From NCBI GenBank assembly GCA_009760885.1, contig CM019693.1, positions 2,980,300 through 3,044,299 on the forward strand: a stretch of 64,000 bases of DNA, read 5' to 3'. A program made the translations under genes and the position numbers. Below the pieces are notes generated by a model. The model ran no database searches. It was not told the DNA's origin and saw nothing but the letters and a program-made list of their open reading frames with translations. The stretch's first letter is position 1. Each line of letters starts with the position of its first letter. The stretch comes from Achatina immaculata. Taxonomy: Eukaryota; Mollusca; Gastropoda; Stylommatophora; Achatinidae. Of the stretch, positions 54,090 to 64,000 are shown piece after piece.

Positions 54090-54290
54090 AGTGTGAGTGG
54101 CCATATTTTCCTTGACCCTGTTGGCACACTAGAGGATGATGTGATCAGCATCACACTTGGCCGCCTTCCCGTCCCAAGCCCCAAATGAAGCCAGGTACTA
54201 ATTTCTACAGCCTGGGTGACTGGGCTGGATTCGAAGCATCGACCTTCGCATTGAGAGACCAGTGAACTGAGCACTTAACCACTCTGGGAG
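54090..54290 (-). repeat. tRNA-derived SINE, degraded head
   Basis: Minus strand CCAGAGTGGTTAAGTGCTCA (A box region) and GCTTCGAATCCAGCC (B box with one change), then the body CCAGGCTGTAGAAATTAGTA and GATGCTGATCACATCATCCT. Confidence 0.8.
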
Positions 54291-54359
54291 GCCTACTCAA
54301 ATTCTATTACGTTTTGCGCTTGTTCTGCGACACAGAAATATATTAATAAATAGCAGAAA

Positions 54360-54620
54360 TGCGGCAAAAATCCCCGTTTCCATGCCATTAAGGCGAACTG
54401 GGGATACGGCGTTAGGCCACTATTTCCAAGACTTTCGGCATATGAAAGTGTGATGTGGTCCGTACCACGCTTGGCCATATTTACCTTTCCAGATTTCTCA
54501 GGTACCCATTTTTAGAGGCTGGGTGAACTCTGTGACCTTTTTGGTGTGGTGGTACCGCAAAGGACAAATAAAAAAAAATCCCCATTTCTGGGACTTGACC
54601 TCGGTGCCACTGGATATAAC
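54360..54620 (-). repeat. tRNA-derived SINE, variant subfamily
   Basis: Minus-strand copy like 49966-50270: TCAAGTCCCAGAAATGG in the B-box region, AGAAATCTGGAAAGGTAAAT body, GTGGTACGGACCACATCACA and the CCTTAATGGCATGGAAACGG end. Confidence 0.78.
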
Positions 54621-54649
54621 CAGACATAAAAGAGATGAGAACTGCCGTA

Positions 54650-55755
54650 AAACTGATTCTAGTAATGAAAATAGATGGGTGTATGGTTCAGTTTTATAAA
54701 AAGATAAAGAGAGTGAGGAAAGTGAGCAGAAAGCAAGATGTGTATATACAAATGAAGAACGTACTGCAATCCAGTATTTCGACATAAGCCTTTTTCAAGG
54801 ACCACATACAAAAACAACACTAGCTAGCTTTTTAAGCTTCCTCCTAGTACGAGAGTTGGGTACAAAATGTGCCCAGATAGAAGTAGTAGAGCACGAAGTG
54901 AAAGCCAACGGTTGGCTGAAAAATTATCACAAAGGGTACTATATGGTAAACAGCATGGAGTTATGCCATAAATAGCCATAGCTTGCCACCATCGGATACC
55001 TAAGACTCTAACAAACCCGCCCAGACGGCGCAGATGATAAAAGAGTGAGAAGACAATATAGGAGAGGAAAGGGGGGGGGGGGTAATGGATGGAGGAAGGT
55101 TCAGAAGAATAGAGAACACTGAGAGGACAAGAGTGCGTGTTAATTAAGCATGCCTAGACAAGGGAGCTAACAAAGTCCCCTAGAGTAAAAGGGCTGTAAA
55201 ATAAAACATAAATCGGCTCCAGCAAGTATGAGAAAATGCAGCGAAGTGTGTGGGATTAAGACAAGAAAGTTGGGCATAAGCATCAGAAATACGTAGAAGA
55301 AGGTAGCAGCAAGGTGGAAACGCAGTTTAAAGAAAGCTGAATCTATTGCACATTCCAGCTGGGTGGAGGCAACCGGTCTGGAAAATAAGGCGCTGCTGTT
55401 CCAGAGCTTTCCGAGAGCGTTCATCAGGAGTGCCTGGCGACTGGTGTCAGTGCCCTCTTGGATATGTCGTTCAGTTAGCAAACCACCACGTGATCATCCT
55501 GAGAACATTTCTCTTGTATTTAATGAAACTAAAACTGCTTTGCGTTATTTTCATCCTCAATATTAATCTGATTAGAGTCTTCTTAATACTTCTGACAGAT
55601 GAATTCGCAAGCAAATCATATTTTAAAAAAGTTATTAAACACACGATTCGCTAGTGATGAATCTAGTTAAGATATGAAAGCTCACTTACTTGCGGAAATC
55701 TGCAATACACTGAAGCACAAAACAAGCGTGGACAATTCAGATTTCAAAGCTTGGG
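54650..55755. other. unassigned, possible retroelement UTR
   Basis: CCAGTATTTCGACATAAGCC at 54771 is similar to 20390-20410 and is reminiscent of untranslated regions of Penelope-like or other retroelements. No RT or GIY-YIG motif is present. A G-run lies at 55071-55082. A CGCAA/GTAAGTGAG donor-like site on the minus strand at 55683-55697 has no convincing exon. Confidence 0.35.
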
Positions 55756-55759
55756 TTGA

Positions 55760-55885
55760 TTGCAGTCTTCAGCTACGAATAGTTACAGTCTTCAGCTACG
55801 AAGTCATAATCTTCAGCTATGAATAGTCACAATCTTCAGCTATGAATAGTCACAATCTTCAGCTACGAATAGTTACAATCTTCTG
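55760..55885 (+). repeat. 23-bp tandem repeat, five to six units
   Basis: AATCTTCAGCTATGAATAGT, CAC repeats with A/G and C/T variants between units. Confidence 0.88.
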
Positions 55886-56484
55886 GCATCTGGAAATATT
55901 TTATTTACATCTACAATAGACCTGTGGCCACATATTGGCAGTCATTACACAGCAGGTCATGTAGGCGACAATCGTTAGTTATGCAGTGTTCTGGCGCAGC
56001 TTGTTCTTGCTAACTAAAAAACACTATTTAGTGTCTGAACATCTGTACATGGTACACCAGTGTAGGAGGGGGGAATCCTTTGTTCTATGGGGCAGATAAG
56101 ACCATGTCACTTTTATGGTTTAGTTTATGGTATATAAAGGAATGAATTATAGCTCTGAGCTCTCATCACACACACACATACACACACACCCACAAATGAA
56201 CATGCTTACACATCTGTTACAAACTTGAGTTATAATCAAAACATACCACTTTCGTTTCTCCCAGCTGTGCAGGAGTTCTGGCTGCTGTCTCTTCTATACT
56301 TTTTATATCACTGGGTCCCAACCTATTCTGAGCACGGCCCTAAATCAGCGACCCATACTCATGGTAATTTTTCAAAAAGCCTTTTGCTTTAGAATCTTTA
56401 CATACAGACTATTTACCTGTGATAAGGCATTCTGTTTAAGAAACAAATTTGGCTCATGACTTAAAAGCCTCTGTTTAATATAAA
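55886..56484. other. no gene recognised
   Basis: Contains a (CA)n run at 56168-56190. A CTGGGTCCCAACCTATTCTG sequence at 56311 resembles a hAT-type end without a partner. Confidence 0.35.
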
Positions 56485-56935
56485 TCTGGCCAGTCAGTCA
56501 TTTGCGTCTCATTTGCGGAACTTTGTCTATCTAACATCTCTCCTATAGGCCTCTCGGTTGTAAGCAAGATGCCCTGGTACTGATGCATCCATTCGCAGAT
56601 TGTCAACGATGTCTTGCAGCCATCTTCGCCTTGGTCTTCCTCTCTTTCTTGTTCACATTATGTACCCTTGTCTTCTCTAATTCTCGTGACGTTTAATATG
56701 TCCAGAATATTTAAGCTTTCTGTTTAATTTTCTTTATTAGCCAAACTTCCTCAATACTAAGTTCTTTTGGTAAGGATATATTTGTTCTTTTTTATATCCA
56801 TATTTGAAGGACTCTTCTGTAGCATTTACATTCAAAGGCATTTATGTGTTTCTCAGCTGTTTTGTTAAGTGTCCAGGTCTCACGGGCATATGTTGCTATG
56901 GGAAAGATGCATGCCCTTAAAAATCTCATCTAATC
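56485..56935 (-). pseudogene. RTE/BovB-like LINE tail (family C), minus strand
   Basis: Minus-strand homologue of 21640-22070. It starts at AGATTTTTAAGGGCATGCAT and runs through the ATGCCCGTGAGACCTGGACA (CETWT) and GGAAGACCAAGGCGAAGATG boxes. It ends near CAAAGTTCCGCAAATGAG and a (GACT)n tail at 56494-56505. Several stops. Confidence 0.8.
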
Positions 56936-57119
56936 CGGATAAATCTTCACAATTTGAAAACCGAACGCCATTCTTGGCCAGATGAACTTGGTCTGAAGAT
57001 GTGGCACCGGATAAATGAAAGCGTGGCATCTACTGCGAGACCGGCGTGCACGTGAGGAGCAAAGAAAGTGTATGTGGCCATCGTCAATAACGAATCTAGA
57101 CTAAACTGTATGGCAATGT

Positions 57120-57185
57120 TGACAAAGAAGAAGATGATGAAGAAGAAGATGATGATGATGATTTGGGGGCGGGGGGAAGACGTTG
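57120..57185 (+). repeat. (GAA/GAT)n run and G-tract
   Basis: AAGAAGAAGATGATGAAGAAG and GATGATGATGATG at 57124-57162, then a G-rich stretch. Confidence 0.85.
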
Positions 57186-57189
57186 TCAA

Positions 57190-57420
57190 ATGAGGCAATC
57201 AGGGACCCGTAGCTGATATGCTAGCGTCAGGGTTAGCGAACCATAGTGACCAAGGCCCTGTCCCACCTCTCCGTTGGTACCCGTAGTAACAAGCCTAGCC
57301 TGGCTAACGGCGCAGGGATCGCCATAGTCCCCATGGTGGTGGAGTCTGCTAAAGAAACATTGCACACTCCCTGCTTTTTAGCTGTACTTTGAGACTGAAA
57401 AAGTAGCCGTGCCAGCCGAC
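57190..57420 (+). repeat. dispersed repeat family A, 3'-truncated
   Basis: Starts CAAATGAGGCAATCAGGGAC with one 34-bp module, followed by the core to GACTGAAAAAGTAGCCG, where the homology stops. Confidence 0.85.
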
Positions 57421-58020
57421 AGATATATGACGCTTTGGTTTCTCACGTGGATGCCAGTCGTCAAATATTTGACGCTTGGTTTGTCTCATTAAAAAAAAAA
57501 ATCGGTGTAACATTTAGATTGTACACATTTCGGGCGCGTGTCCGGTGACACTTTTCAAAATGGCGAAATAGTGCTTAGTTACAAGCGATGACGAGCGAGA
57601 GAAACATCGAGAAATTTCAATTTTGGTGATGTAAATAGGGGTATGAACATGGCTTGTGACCAGACCACTATTCTTGAATGTATCCCAAGTAGATCTAGAC
57701 ATATTAGGCAACTGGATAAGTAGTTAGAAGGTTATTTCAGACGTTACTTTAGCGATAATGTAACATAGAATCACAATACGAGATCGACAAGTAGATCTAG
57801 GCATCTCAGAATGTAAGTATTGTACATCTAGACCTAGCCGATGGTAAGTTGGACAAAATCATTGTCTAAAAACAACACATTACTTCCTTTTTTTTTTCTA
57901 AAAAACTCTACATTTATGAAATCTTCATACATTTAGTTATATTTTGAAACATAATAAGTACACGAAAGTACATGGAAATAGTGTTTTCCGTTCCATTTTA
58001 CAACTATACCCTCTATACAG
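57421..58020. other. no gene recognised
   Basis: Unassigned DNA with A- and T-runs. The short frames have no domains. Confidence 0.4.
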
Positions 58021-58079
58021 ATCAAGACCCGCGCTTTTACTCCGGCACCCAGCTGAACGTCCGCGTTTCTTCCTGTGGC

Positions 58080-58272
58080 ACGGGCAGAGTAGAAGCATTG
58101 CACACACCCCCACCCCCTGCTTTTTACTTGTACTCCGGGACTGAAAAAACTTGCTGCCATAACCCGCTCCCACGCCGATACGATGATGTGGCTCAGCATC
58201 GGCTGCAAAGAACACCAGCTCACAGTTATAGGGAGATTACAAGATGATGATGATGGTGATGGTGATGATGAT
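58080..58272 (+). repeat. family A 3' half with (GATGAT)n tail
   Basis: Begins at GAAGCATTGCACACACCCCC and ends GCATCGGCTGCAAAGAACAC, CAGCTCACAGTTATAGGGAG, then a tail of GATGATGATGATGGTGATGG type at 58233-58271. Confidence 0.85.
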
Positions 58273-58935
58273 GTTTAAACCTTAGGTGCTGCGGTGTACA
58301 AAATCTGGATCTCTGTCGCTTGGATGTAGTCCACAGTTTTTGTCAAGGTTATTGTACCAGGAATACAGTTTCTGACTCGTTTAGTCTCTCTAACCAGTAT
58401 CGCCAGATATGTTTACGCAGACTTGCACATGAATTACCAGTTCCTCCTGTTTCATAGCAGACGCTAGGCATGCAGTGTGAAAACCACTGGTGTATATTAT
58501 ACCACTAGTCATTAATGTTCATTATCACTATTTAACGCATACAACATCTACTTTTTTCAACACACGTTAAGTACTATTATTCTGTCAATTTTAACACAAT
58601 AAGTATTGTAAGGGGTGCTTGCCCAGTAACACATATTTGTCTTGAGCTTGCGTGCAATGAATGACTAATCAGATAGTGGTGATATAATATAGAAGTTACA
58701 CTGAGAAACTTAATATAATTCGCATATTGTACAGCACGCTGCAGTCACTGACTGTAAACACCGCCTACTGACAACTGAGTCCACTAGTTAGAATTATAAA
58801 GGGGGTGGCAGGAGCAATTCGTTACAGTACATTTACAAAACATGTTTGTGCCGCCACGCATGGTGAAGCAATTGTGAGCTTTGGAGCTTAACAGAACAGG
58901 TAAACTACCACCTAAAACTTAGTTATTTAAACATG
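58273..58935. other. no gene recognised
   Basis: Unassigned, AT-rich. Confidence 0.4.
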
Positions 58936-58937
58936 AT

Positions 58938-58939
<2 letters not shown>

Positions 58940-58989
<50 letters not shown>
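58940..58989. repeat. (TA)n microsatellite
   Basis: About 48 bp of TA dinucleotides. Confidence 0.95.
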
Positions 58990-59282
58990 GCGTGCGAATA
59001 AACAATTTCTCTCTCCCTCTCTTTCTCTTTGAAATAATAATTACTTTATCTTTCCTGTTATACTGTGAGATGTCGAGGGAGAAATGTAATTAACGTTTTT
59101 GGGCCATGTAAGCGGCTTTTGTGATGTTCGTGCCGTGACTCGTCAGTGTTTCTGTAACTCCATCTATTCACCATCTTATCTTAGATTCTTTAGGTTGTAT
59201 CCTCTCATTGTTTAGGCTGTATCCTCTCACTGATATTCTAGGCATGTTTTCAACGCGTCTCATAATCCTTTCATTATAGAGG

Positions 59283-59328
<46 letters not shown>

Positions 59329-60365
59329 CACCGGGGTCTTCCTCTTGATCTGTGTCCTGTAGTTCTTTGTTTGAAGGTCCTCCCGGCGGGCTCTACATGC
59401 GTCATCCTCTTTAAGTGGCCAAAACCACTTGGCTTGGGTGACTTTGCCAGGTGTTGCCTCTCCCACCAGCATAGTTCTTTGAGTCATGGGGGACACACGA
59501 GCTCTCTTGGCGAGGTAACAACTCACGAGAGAGAAGCCAGATGTGTCAGATATGCCAGATTCCTTCTAGCTTGTTTTTAAAAAAAAACCAATGAATCATG
59601 ACCAAATGATCGTTGAAGGCAACAGAAGTATGGCTTCTTGGGAACATTGTTAGAATTACCATGCATCAAACAAAGGGTTATCGGCCTTGCATTTGGAATT
59701 AAGCCACTGACTGGTGCTATACTCTTTGTCCGCGAAAGAAGATCTCATCATTCACAACGTAGCGCCGGCGGATGGAATCGGCAGCAGACTGGGTACAGGT
59801 CCCACGATTTCAGTCCAAAATGCCGTTTCGATGTCTATTTAGGTCACTAAGTTGTCCTTCTGAGGTGTAAAAGACTGCAAAACACTGCCTAATAACCAGG
59901 AACATTTACATTTCTCCCGCTAACTGTAATAACACTGTAACGCTGTAAACGAACAGCTGACACTTGCATTGCCTCCTGCCTGTAAAATATAGATTAATGA
60001 TCTCACCTCTAACACGTTTGTCACTTATAACATGCGAAGAATTCTATTATATTCCTTTCCCGGGGAGATTAATACTTCTCAGCGTGCGTTTAAGAGCGTA
60101 GAAGAAACACATAAAACATAATAAGATAAACGTTATAATTGTTATTTGAACCCATTGTTTCGTACAATAAAACGCCAATCTGGAGACCAACTCTGAGGTT
60201 TGTTCACAATGAAAGTGTTTATAAAAATGTTCACACACAAGAAATGGTTAGGAATATCTCAGTTAATGTTTTGTACACGTGGAAATAAAACGGGGAAACG
60301 TGATGTTTTGTGCATTTAGAACCGCTTTATTCACGTTTTGTGCTCTTTGTGTTTAAATACAGTCT
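58990..60365. other. no gene; (GA)n at 59285-59325
   Basis: A (GA)n run of about 40 bp is the only clear structure. Frames of 60 to 90 codons on both strands lack recognisable domains. I could not support any exon. Confidence 0.45.
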
Positions 60366-60369
60366 TTGG

Positions 60370-61045
60370 GGGTGTGCAAACGCTGTCTGATTTTGGCATT
60401 CGGCGACCCCATAGCTGACATTCTGGTGTCAGGGTTGGTGAACCATAGCTGACATTCTAGTGTCAGGGTTGGTGAACCATAGCTGACATTCTAGTGTCAG
60501 GGTTGATGAACCATAGTTGACATTCAGGGTTGGTGAACCATAGCTGACATTCTAGTGTCAGGGTTGGTGAACCATAGTTGACATTCTAGTGTCAGGGTTG
60601 GTGAACCATAGCTGACATTCTAGTGTCAGGGTTGGTGAACCATAGCTGACATTCTAGTGTCAGGGTTGGTGAACCATAGTTGACATTCTAGTGTCAGGGT
60701 TGGTGAACCATAGCTGACATTCTAGTGTCAGGGTTGGTGAACCATAGCTGACATTCTAGTGTCAGGGTTGGTGAACCATAGCTGACCAAGACACTGTCCT
60801 ACCTTTCCGTTGGTACCCCGGATAGCAGGTCTACCCTGGCTAACGGGTCAGGGTTCGTTATATTCCCTCGTGGTGGTGGAGCCTGCTAAAGAAAATTTGC
60901 ACACCCCCTTGCTGTTTGGCTCCAGTCAGGGGCTAAAATAAATAACCGCCGTTACCCGCTTCGAATCCGACACAGTGATCTTCCTTATCATCTTCACCGC
61001 ATCGGCTGCAAAGAGCAGCAGGTCGCAGTTCCACCAAGAAGAAGA
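60370..61045 (+). repeat. dispersed repeat family A with 11x 34-bp module
   Basis: Starts GCAAACGCTGTCTGATTTTG and GCATTCGGCGACCC. The 5' module is then repeated eleven times. The core follows (CCTACCTTTCCGTTGGTACC, CTACCCTGGCTAACGGGTCA, GTGGTGGTGGAGCCTGCTAA), and the GCATCGGCTGCAAAGAGCAG end has a short CAAGAAGAAGAA tail. Confidence 0.9.
60410..60776 (+). repeat. 34-bp tandem repeat, eleven units
   Basis: Unit CATAGCTGACATTCTAGTGT, CAGGGTTGGTGAAC. Ten units are 34 bp. The fourth has lost seven bases, giving 367 bp in all. CATAG to CATAG spacing is exact. Confidence 0.96.
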
Positions 61046-61329
61046 ATCGACGCGGAACATGAGGACTACGAACTGTTGTCTTCTTGTTGAGTAGATGAAG
61101 CCTTGGAACAAATGAATGTACGTGTGTTCATAGTTTGCGAACTTCCCGTAGGAACTTCTTGTCTCTCAACATTTTTGTTCTGTGTTTTGTTGCTGAGTTC
61201 CAGAGATCTCGAATCATCAACACTGTCAGTTACCTGTCTTGCGGCTTATTATTTTCGTTTTATTTTTACTCTTGATTACCGTCATAGTATTTCTCATTAT
61301 CATTCCTTTCGGTCTTCTTCTTCGTCTAA
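61046..61329. other. no gene recognised
   Basis: Short unassigned stretch. The open frame at 61103-61372 lacks recognisable features. Confidence 0.35.
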
Positions 61330-61520
61330 CGCATTTTCTGTCTATATATCTGCAGCCCTGTCTCTTGGATAAATTTCACTGTTGTTTTGTGAGTGAGTGA
61401 GTGAGTGAGACAGTAGAGCTTATCTTCCTTGATGGTTTCACTGGGCCAGTAATTGCTTCTCAGTGTCTCATAGTTGGTGCAATTTTGGAGAGTATGGTCC
61501 ACAGTTTGGGGCACCTGGGC
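61330..61520 (-). pseudogene. LINE ORF2 extreme C-terminus fragment
   Basis: Minus-strand text VDHTLQNCTNYETLRSNYWP followed by TVKFIQETGLQIYRQ matches the cysteine-containing tail of Jockey/CR1-like LINE ORF2 proteins (LQxCxxYxxLRxxxWP and FIxxTGL). A (CACT)n run lies inside, coding for THSLTH. Only about 60 residues remain. Confidence 0.6.
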
Positions 61521-61884
61521 ACATGTACAAAGAGGTCTTCTTATTGAAGACAGGTTCCTATAGGTATCAAACTTTTGCTCATCTTGGTATTACAGCTCAG
61601 TGTTCCCACAACTTTTTGTCAGACTGCAGCACACTTTGTAACGGACATTTCTGTTGCAGCACACCTATGTTCTTAATGTTGGGCTCTTGTGGATGTAACT
61701 ATATTGACTATATTCATATATAATACATTGACAAATGAAAAAAAAAACAGTGATAACGATTTCAAGTTCTGTTATACAAGACATTCTGTTCAACGTGAAA
61801 TTCTTGTCTGCTTGGAGACACAGACAATTTCATTTCTCGCTGTACTGGGACTAATAACTAACTTGCTGTGAGTTTTCTTACATC
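61521..61884. other. no gene recognised
   Basis: Unassigned stretch between two LINE remnants. Confidence 0.35.
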
Positions 61885-62260
61885 TTACATCCTTCCCCTG
61901 CCGTCACATAGGGCTCGCCTGGTAGCTCACCAAGTTTTCCTGTTTTCGGAGAGCTTTTCAACCCCCATCAAGGGATTTTATGCCTTCTAATTTGGTCATA
62001 ACAATGTCCTTTTTAGAGTTTCGCGTGGTGGACCTCTTTTTCTTCGGCCTATTGTGTTCCACTTGATAGCTTGCTTTGATATTCTCTGACTGCTTCTTAT
62101 CACCACGTGACCGATAGATCTCCATCTCCTTTTTCTGATCACCCATGAGACAGGTTGTTGTTCGCTCGTCTGCCTTATCTCTACCTTGTTCTTGAATTCG
62201 TCCCAATTTATACCGATTATTTTCCTTAGGCATTTGTTTTCAAGAGAGAGAGAGAGAGAG

Positions 62261-62296
<36 letters not shown>

Positions 62297-62500
62297 TGTG
62301 TTTTTTTTTTTTTTTTTTTTTTTTTGTTTTTTCTTTAGTTGTTTCCCAGCTTTCAAATGAGGGTGGATATTACATTTGAATTGAATAATCTTAGCTTGGT
62401 TTCTGGCTTATAACTTTTGAGGGCCATATGTTCTCAAGATTCTTGAAGGTCAGTGCTACTTTTGCAGTTATATTTCCACCTTCATTTGTGCGTGTCGCCA
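61885..62500 (-). pseudogene. RTE-like LINE (RTE-A) tail, minus strand
   Basis: Read on the minus strand: the last part of the RTE-A ORF2 (TALTFKNLENIWPSKVI-like, SWETTK near 62345, [32 protein letters not shown] in mixed frames, RPRETLKRTL) to the 3' end CGGCAGGGGAAGGATGTAAG at 61884-61903. A block of (GA)n, (GT)n and T-run, about 100 bp, is inserted at 62245-62335 inside the coding region. Confidence 0.82.
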
Positions 62501-62789
62501 TCCTAGTTGCATGTGCGTTCTCTACCTGGCGGATATTTATCGTATAAATTTGCCAAAAATTGCATGTGATTTATTGAAAATATTTTTTACTCTAAAAATT
62601 TGGCGGTACATCTCTAGCTCTCTCCCGGTACAGCAGTGTCTGGTGGGGCCGCATTAGAAAAACTATGTCATAGCTTACCTGTATCAGATACCTTCAATCA
62701 TCTCTTGATGTTGTCCGTCTGTTTCTTCTTTAAAAGTCCTATGTCCCCCCCCCCTTCCCGTCACCCCACATATTTCATTTTTTTTGCTT
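62501..62789. other. no gene recognised
   Basis: Unassigned. A C-run lies at 62745-62753. Confidence 0.35.
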
Positions 62790-62960
62790 TCCAAGCTCAG
62801 CGTTGACGAACCATAATTGACCAAGGCCATGTCCCACCCTCTCCGTTGGCCTTTCCACGGTAACATGCCTAGCGAGAGGGGGGAAGAATCTCCATATTCC
62901 CCATGACATCGTGTCGGATTGGAAGCGGGTTACGGCGACTACTTTTGTTTAGTCTCGTAA
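62790..62960 (+). repeat. family A fragment, rearranged
   Basis: Starts AAGCTCAGCGTTGACGAACC, then the core box CCCACCCTCTCCGTTGG. The last part (ATCGTGTCGGATTGGAAGCG, GGTTACGGCGACTACTTTTG) is in the opposite orientation to the first, so the copy has an internal inversion or is two joined pieces. Confidence 0.65.
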
Positions 62961-62986
62961 TGGAGCACAGGGGGTAAGGTGCGATA

Positions 62987-63129
62987 AGGGAATAAATAAA
63001 TCATAGTTACCTGGGTTGGGTGGCAACCCTAAAAGTAGGAATAATGATCAGGAACAGGCTAGTACCGACCATTATTCCTACTCTTAGGGTTGCCAACGAA
63101 CCCAGGTAACTCTGACTTATCTATTCCCT
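62987..63129. repeat. 143-bp foldback hairpin, about 60-bp arms
   Basis: The left arm AGGGAATAAATAAATCATAG, TTACCTGGGTTGGGTGGCAA, CCCTAAAAGTAGGAATAATG pairs with the right arm, which reads ACCATTATTCCTACTCTTAG, GGTTGCCAACGAACCCAGGT and on to TATTCCCT. There are about seven mismatches over 60 bp and a loop of about 22 bases. Probably a foldback MITE or an inverted duplication. A transcript would be a long double-stranded RNA stem. Confidence 0.9.
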
Positions 63130-64000
63130 ACAGTTCGGTGCTAGATGAAAACCGAGGATAATCATTGTAATTCATGCAACAATCAGGACAAAACGCTGCG
63201 TTCATGGTGGTTCAAAGTTATTGAAACCATAACCTGAAGCTAACTTTATGTAGAAAGTATTCTTTCGTTTGTTGTTGCTGTTGTTGTTGTTGTTGTTCAG
63301 TATGCACTAGACGCTGCTGAAGACCGTGTGCGTATGTTTGTGTCTGAAAAAGTTGGTACCTGCGAGAGGCTCTAAATTACGAAATTTCTGTCATGACCTC
63401 GTTTCTCTTCGGGTGTCACGATCTTCGTTTCAACTGGACACGCACTAATTGGCTTCGCTTTCAAACATCTTTTTTCCGGGGCAGGGGGAAGGGAGGTGTG
63501 CTAGATAGCGCTGTTCGTTGGCACGCTGTTCTCTCATGGCTAGAACGGCTGCTCGTCCTACCGGGGTCCGTGGTTCGAATTCCGGGTCATTTCTCTTGTG
63601 ATTTTCTTTTATCTCACTTCTAAAAGTGCCCTGTCTACGATTTTGTTCCCGGTCTACTCCTACAAAACTGTGTTCTGTTACAACGACTATGATGCGCGTG
63701 TGGCACATCAAAGCGATAGCCGTGCTTGGATTGAAGACATCAAAAGCAACTGGTAGAGTAGATCACAGTGTTAATATGACAGATCAAGGCATTGAAAATG
63801 TGCGTGACGAAACCCTGTGAACTTCTTCTTCTTCTTCTTCATTCCGGGCCATTAAGGCTGATTGCTGCAGATACAGTTCGCCTCCGTTCCTCTCCGTTTC
63901 TAAACTTCTTTAAACCCAGCAAGACAAGCAACAATATAACCACGAAATTGTGCCTCTGTCCTTCTGTTATTTATTTTTAGTATCTCAGAAATTCTTCTGA
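63130..64000. other. tRNA-like SINE head and simple repeats
   Basis: GTTGTT runs at 63271-63297. At 63535-63590 a GGCTAGAACGGCTG segment and a GTGGTTCGAATTCCGGG B box resemble a tRNA-derived SINE head, but no clear cloverleaf or body follows. A CTT run lies at 63823-63840, where a (GAA)n-tailed minus-strand repeat may start. No gene recognised. Confidence 0.4.

Noticed and set aside
55683..55720. A minus-strand acceptor and donor pair enclosing a 20-bp mini-exon.
   Set aside because: Such a short exon has no coding evidence, and the sites could be chance matches.
1..64000. A novel defence, biosynthetic or regulatory gene system.
   Set aside because: Apart from one exon, all recognisable coding sequence belongs to decayed mobile elements; no cluster of unrelated intact genes exists here.

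Overview
This 64-kb window looks like repeat-dominated, gene-poor DNA from an animal nuclear genome. The evidence is non-LTR retrotransposons of RTE/BovB-like and CR1/Jockey-like type, Tc1/mariner DNA transposons, a Helitron, tRNA-headed SINEs, long microsatellites and minisatellites, and one GT..AG-bounded exon. No bacterial-style operons, ribosome-binding sites, CRISPR arrays or phage genes are visible. The mix of elements and the (GAA)n-tailed dispersed repeats would suit a lophotrochozoan, perhaps a gastropod mollusc; that is an inference from general impression, not from a marker gene.

Layout. 1-8 kb: a truncated Tc1 transposase (minus), a BovB-like RT tail, a dispersed repeat here called family A, a 52/60-bp minisatellite, and two decayed mariner-type transposases. 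8-15 kb: one 1.2-kb copy of a second dispersed repeat (family B) and a 48-bp minisatellite split by a Helitron of 1,549 bp, whose precise ends and empty site can be read directly. 15-25 kb: RT-tail fragments, a badly decayed CR1/Jockey-like LINE, SINEs and a LINE fragment enclosed in (TA)n. 25-29 kb: a perfect 27-bp-stem hairpin, a trinucleotide array of about 0.9 kb and a polypyrimidine tract of about 1 kb. 29-37 kb: a mariner, LINE tails, a hAT-like MITE and an RTE copy. 37.7-40.6 kb: the best preserved element, a 5'-truncated RTE-like LINE with a 923-codon frame and a 10-bp target-site duplication. 40.6-44 kb: minisatellites, a LINE tail and the only host-gene evidence, a 126-bp methyltransferase exon on the minus strand. 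44-49 kb: SINEs, the second family B copy and a Tc1 element interrupted by 1,185 bp with 294-bp identical direct repeats on both sides. 49-64 kb: more RTE copies, SINEs and family A copies, two of which have tandemly amplified the same 34-bp 5' module, and a foldback hairpin of about 60-bp arms.

The components share machinery rather than forming a pathway. Four RTE-A copies end at the same 3' point with a (TAAGA)n-type tail, as target-primed reverse transcription would produce. Families A and B and the SINEs have no coding capacity and carry short microsatellite tails, so they are plausibly mobilised in trans by LINEs of this kind. All transposases and reverse transcriptases seen here are truncated, frameshifted or missing conserved parts. 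I found no convincing new multi-gene system. The most interesting signals are the Helitron/minisatellite empty site, the 294-bp duplication with its DDE-RT chimeric frame, and the repeated amplification of end modules of retroposons.
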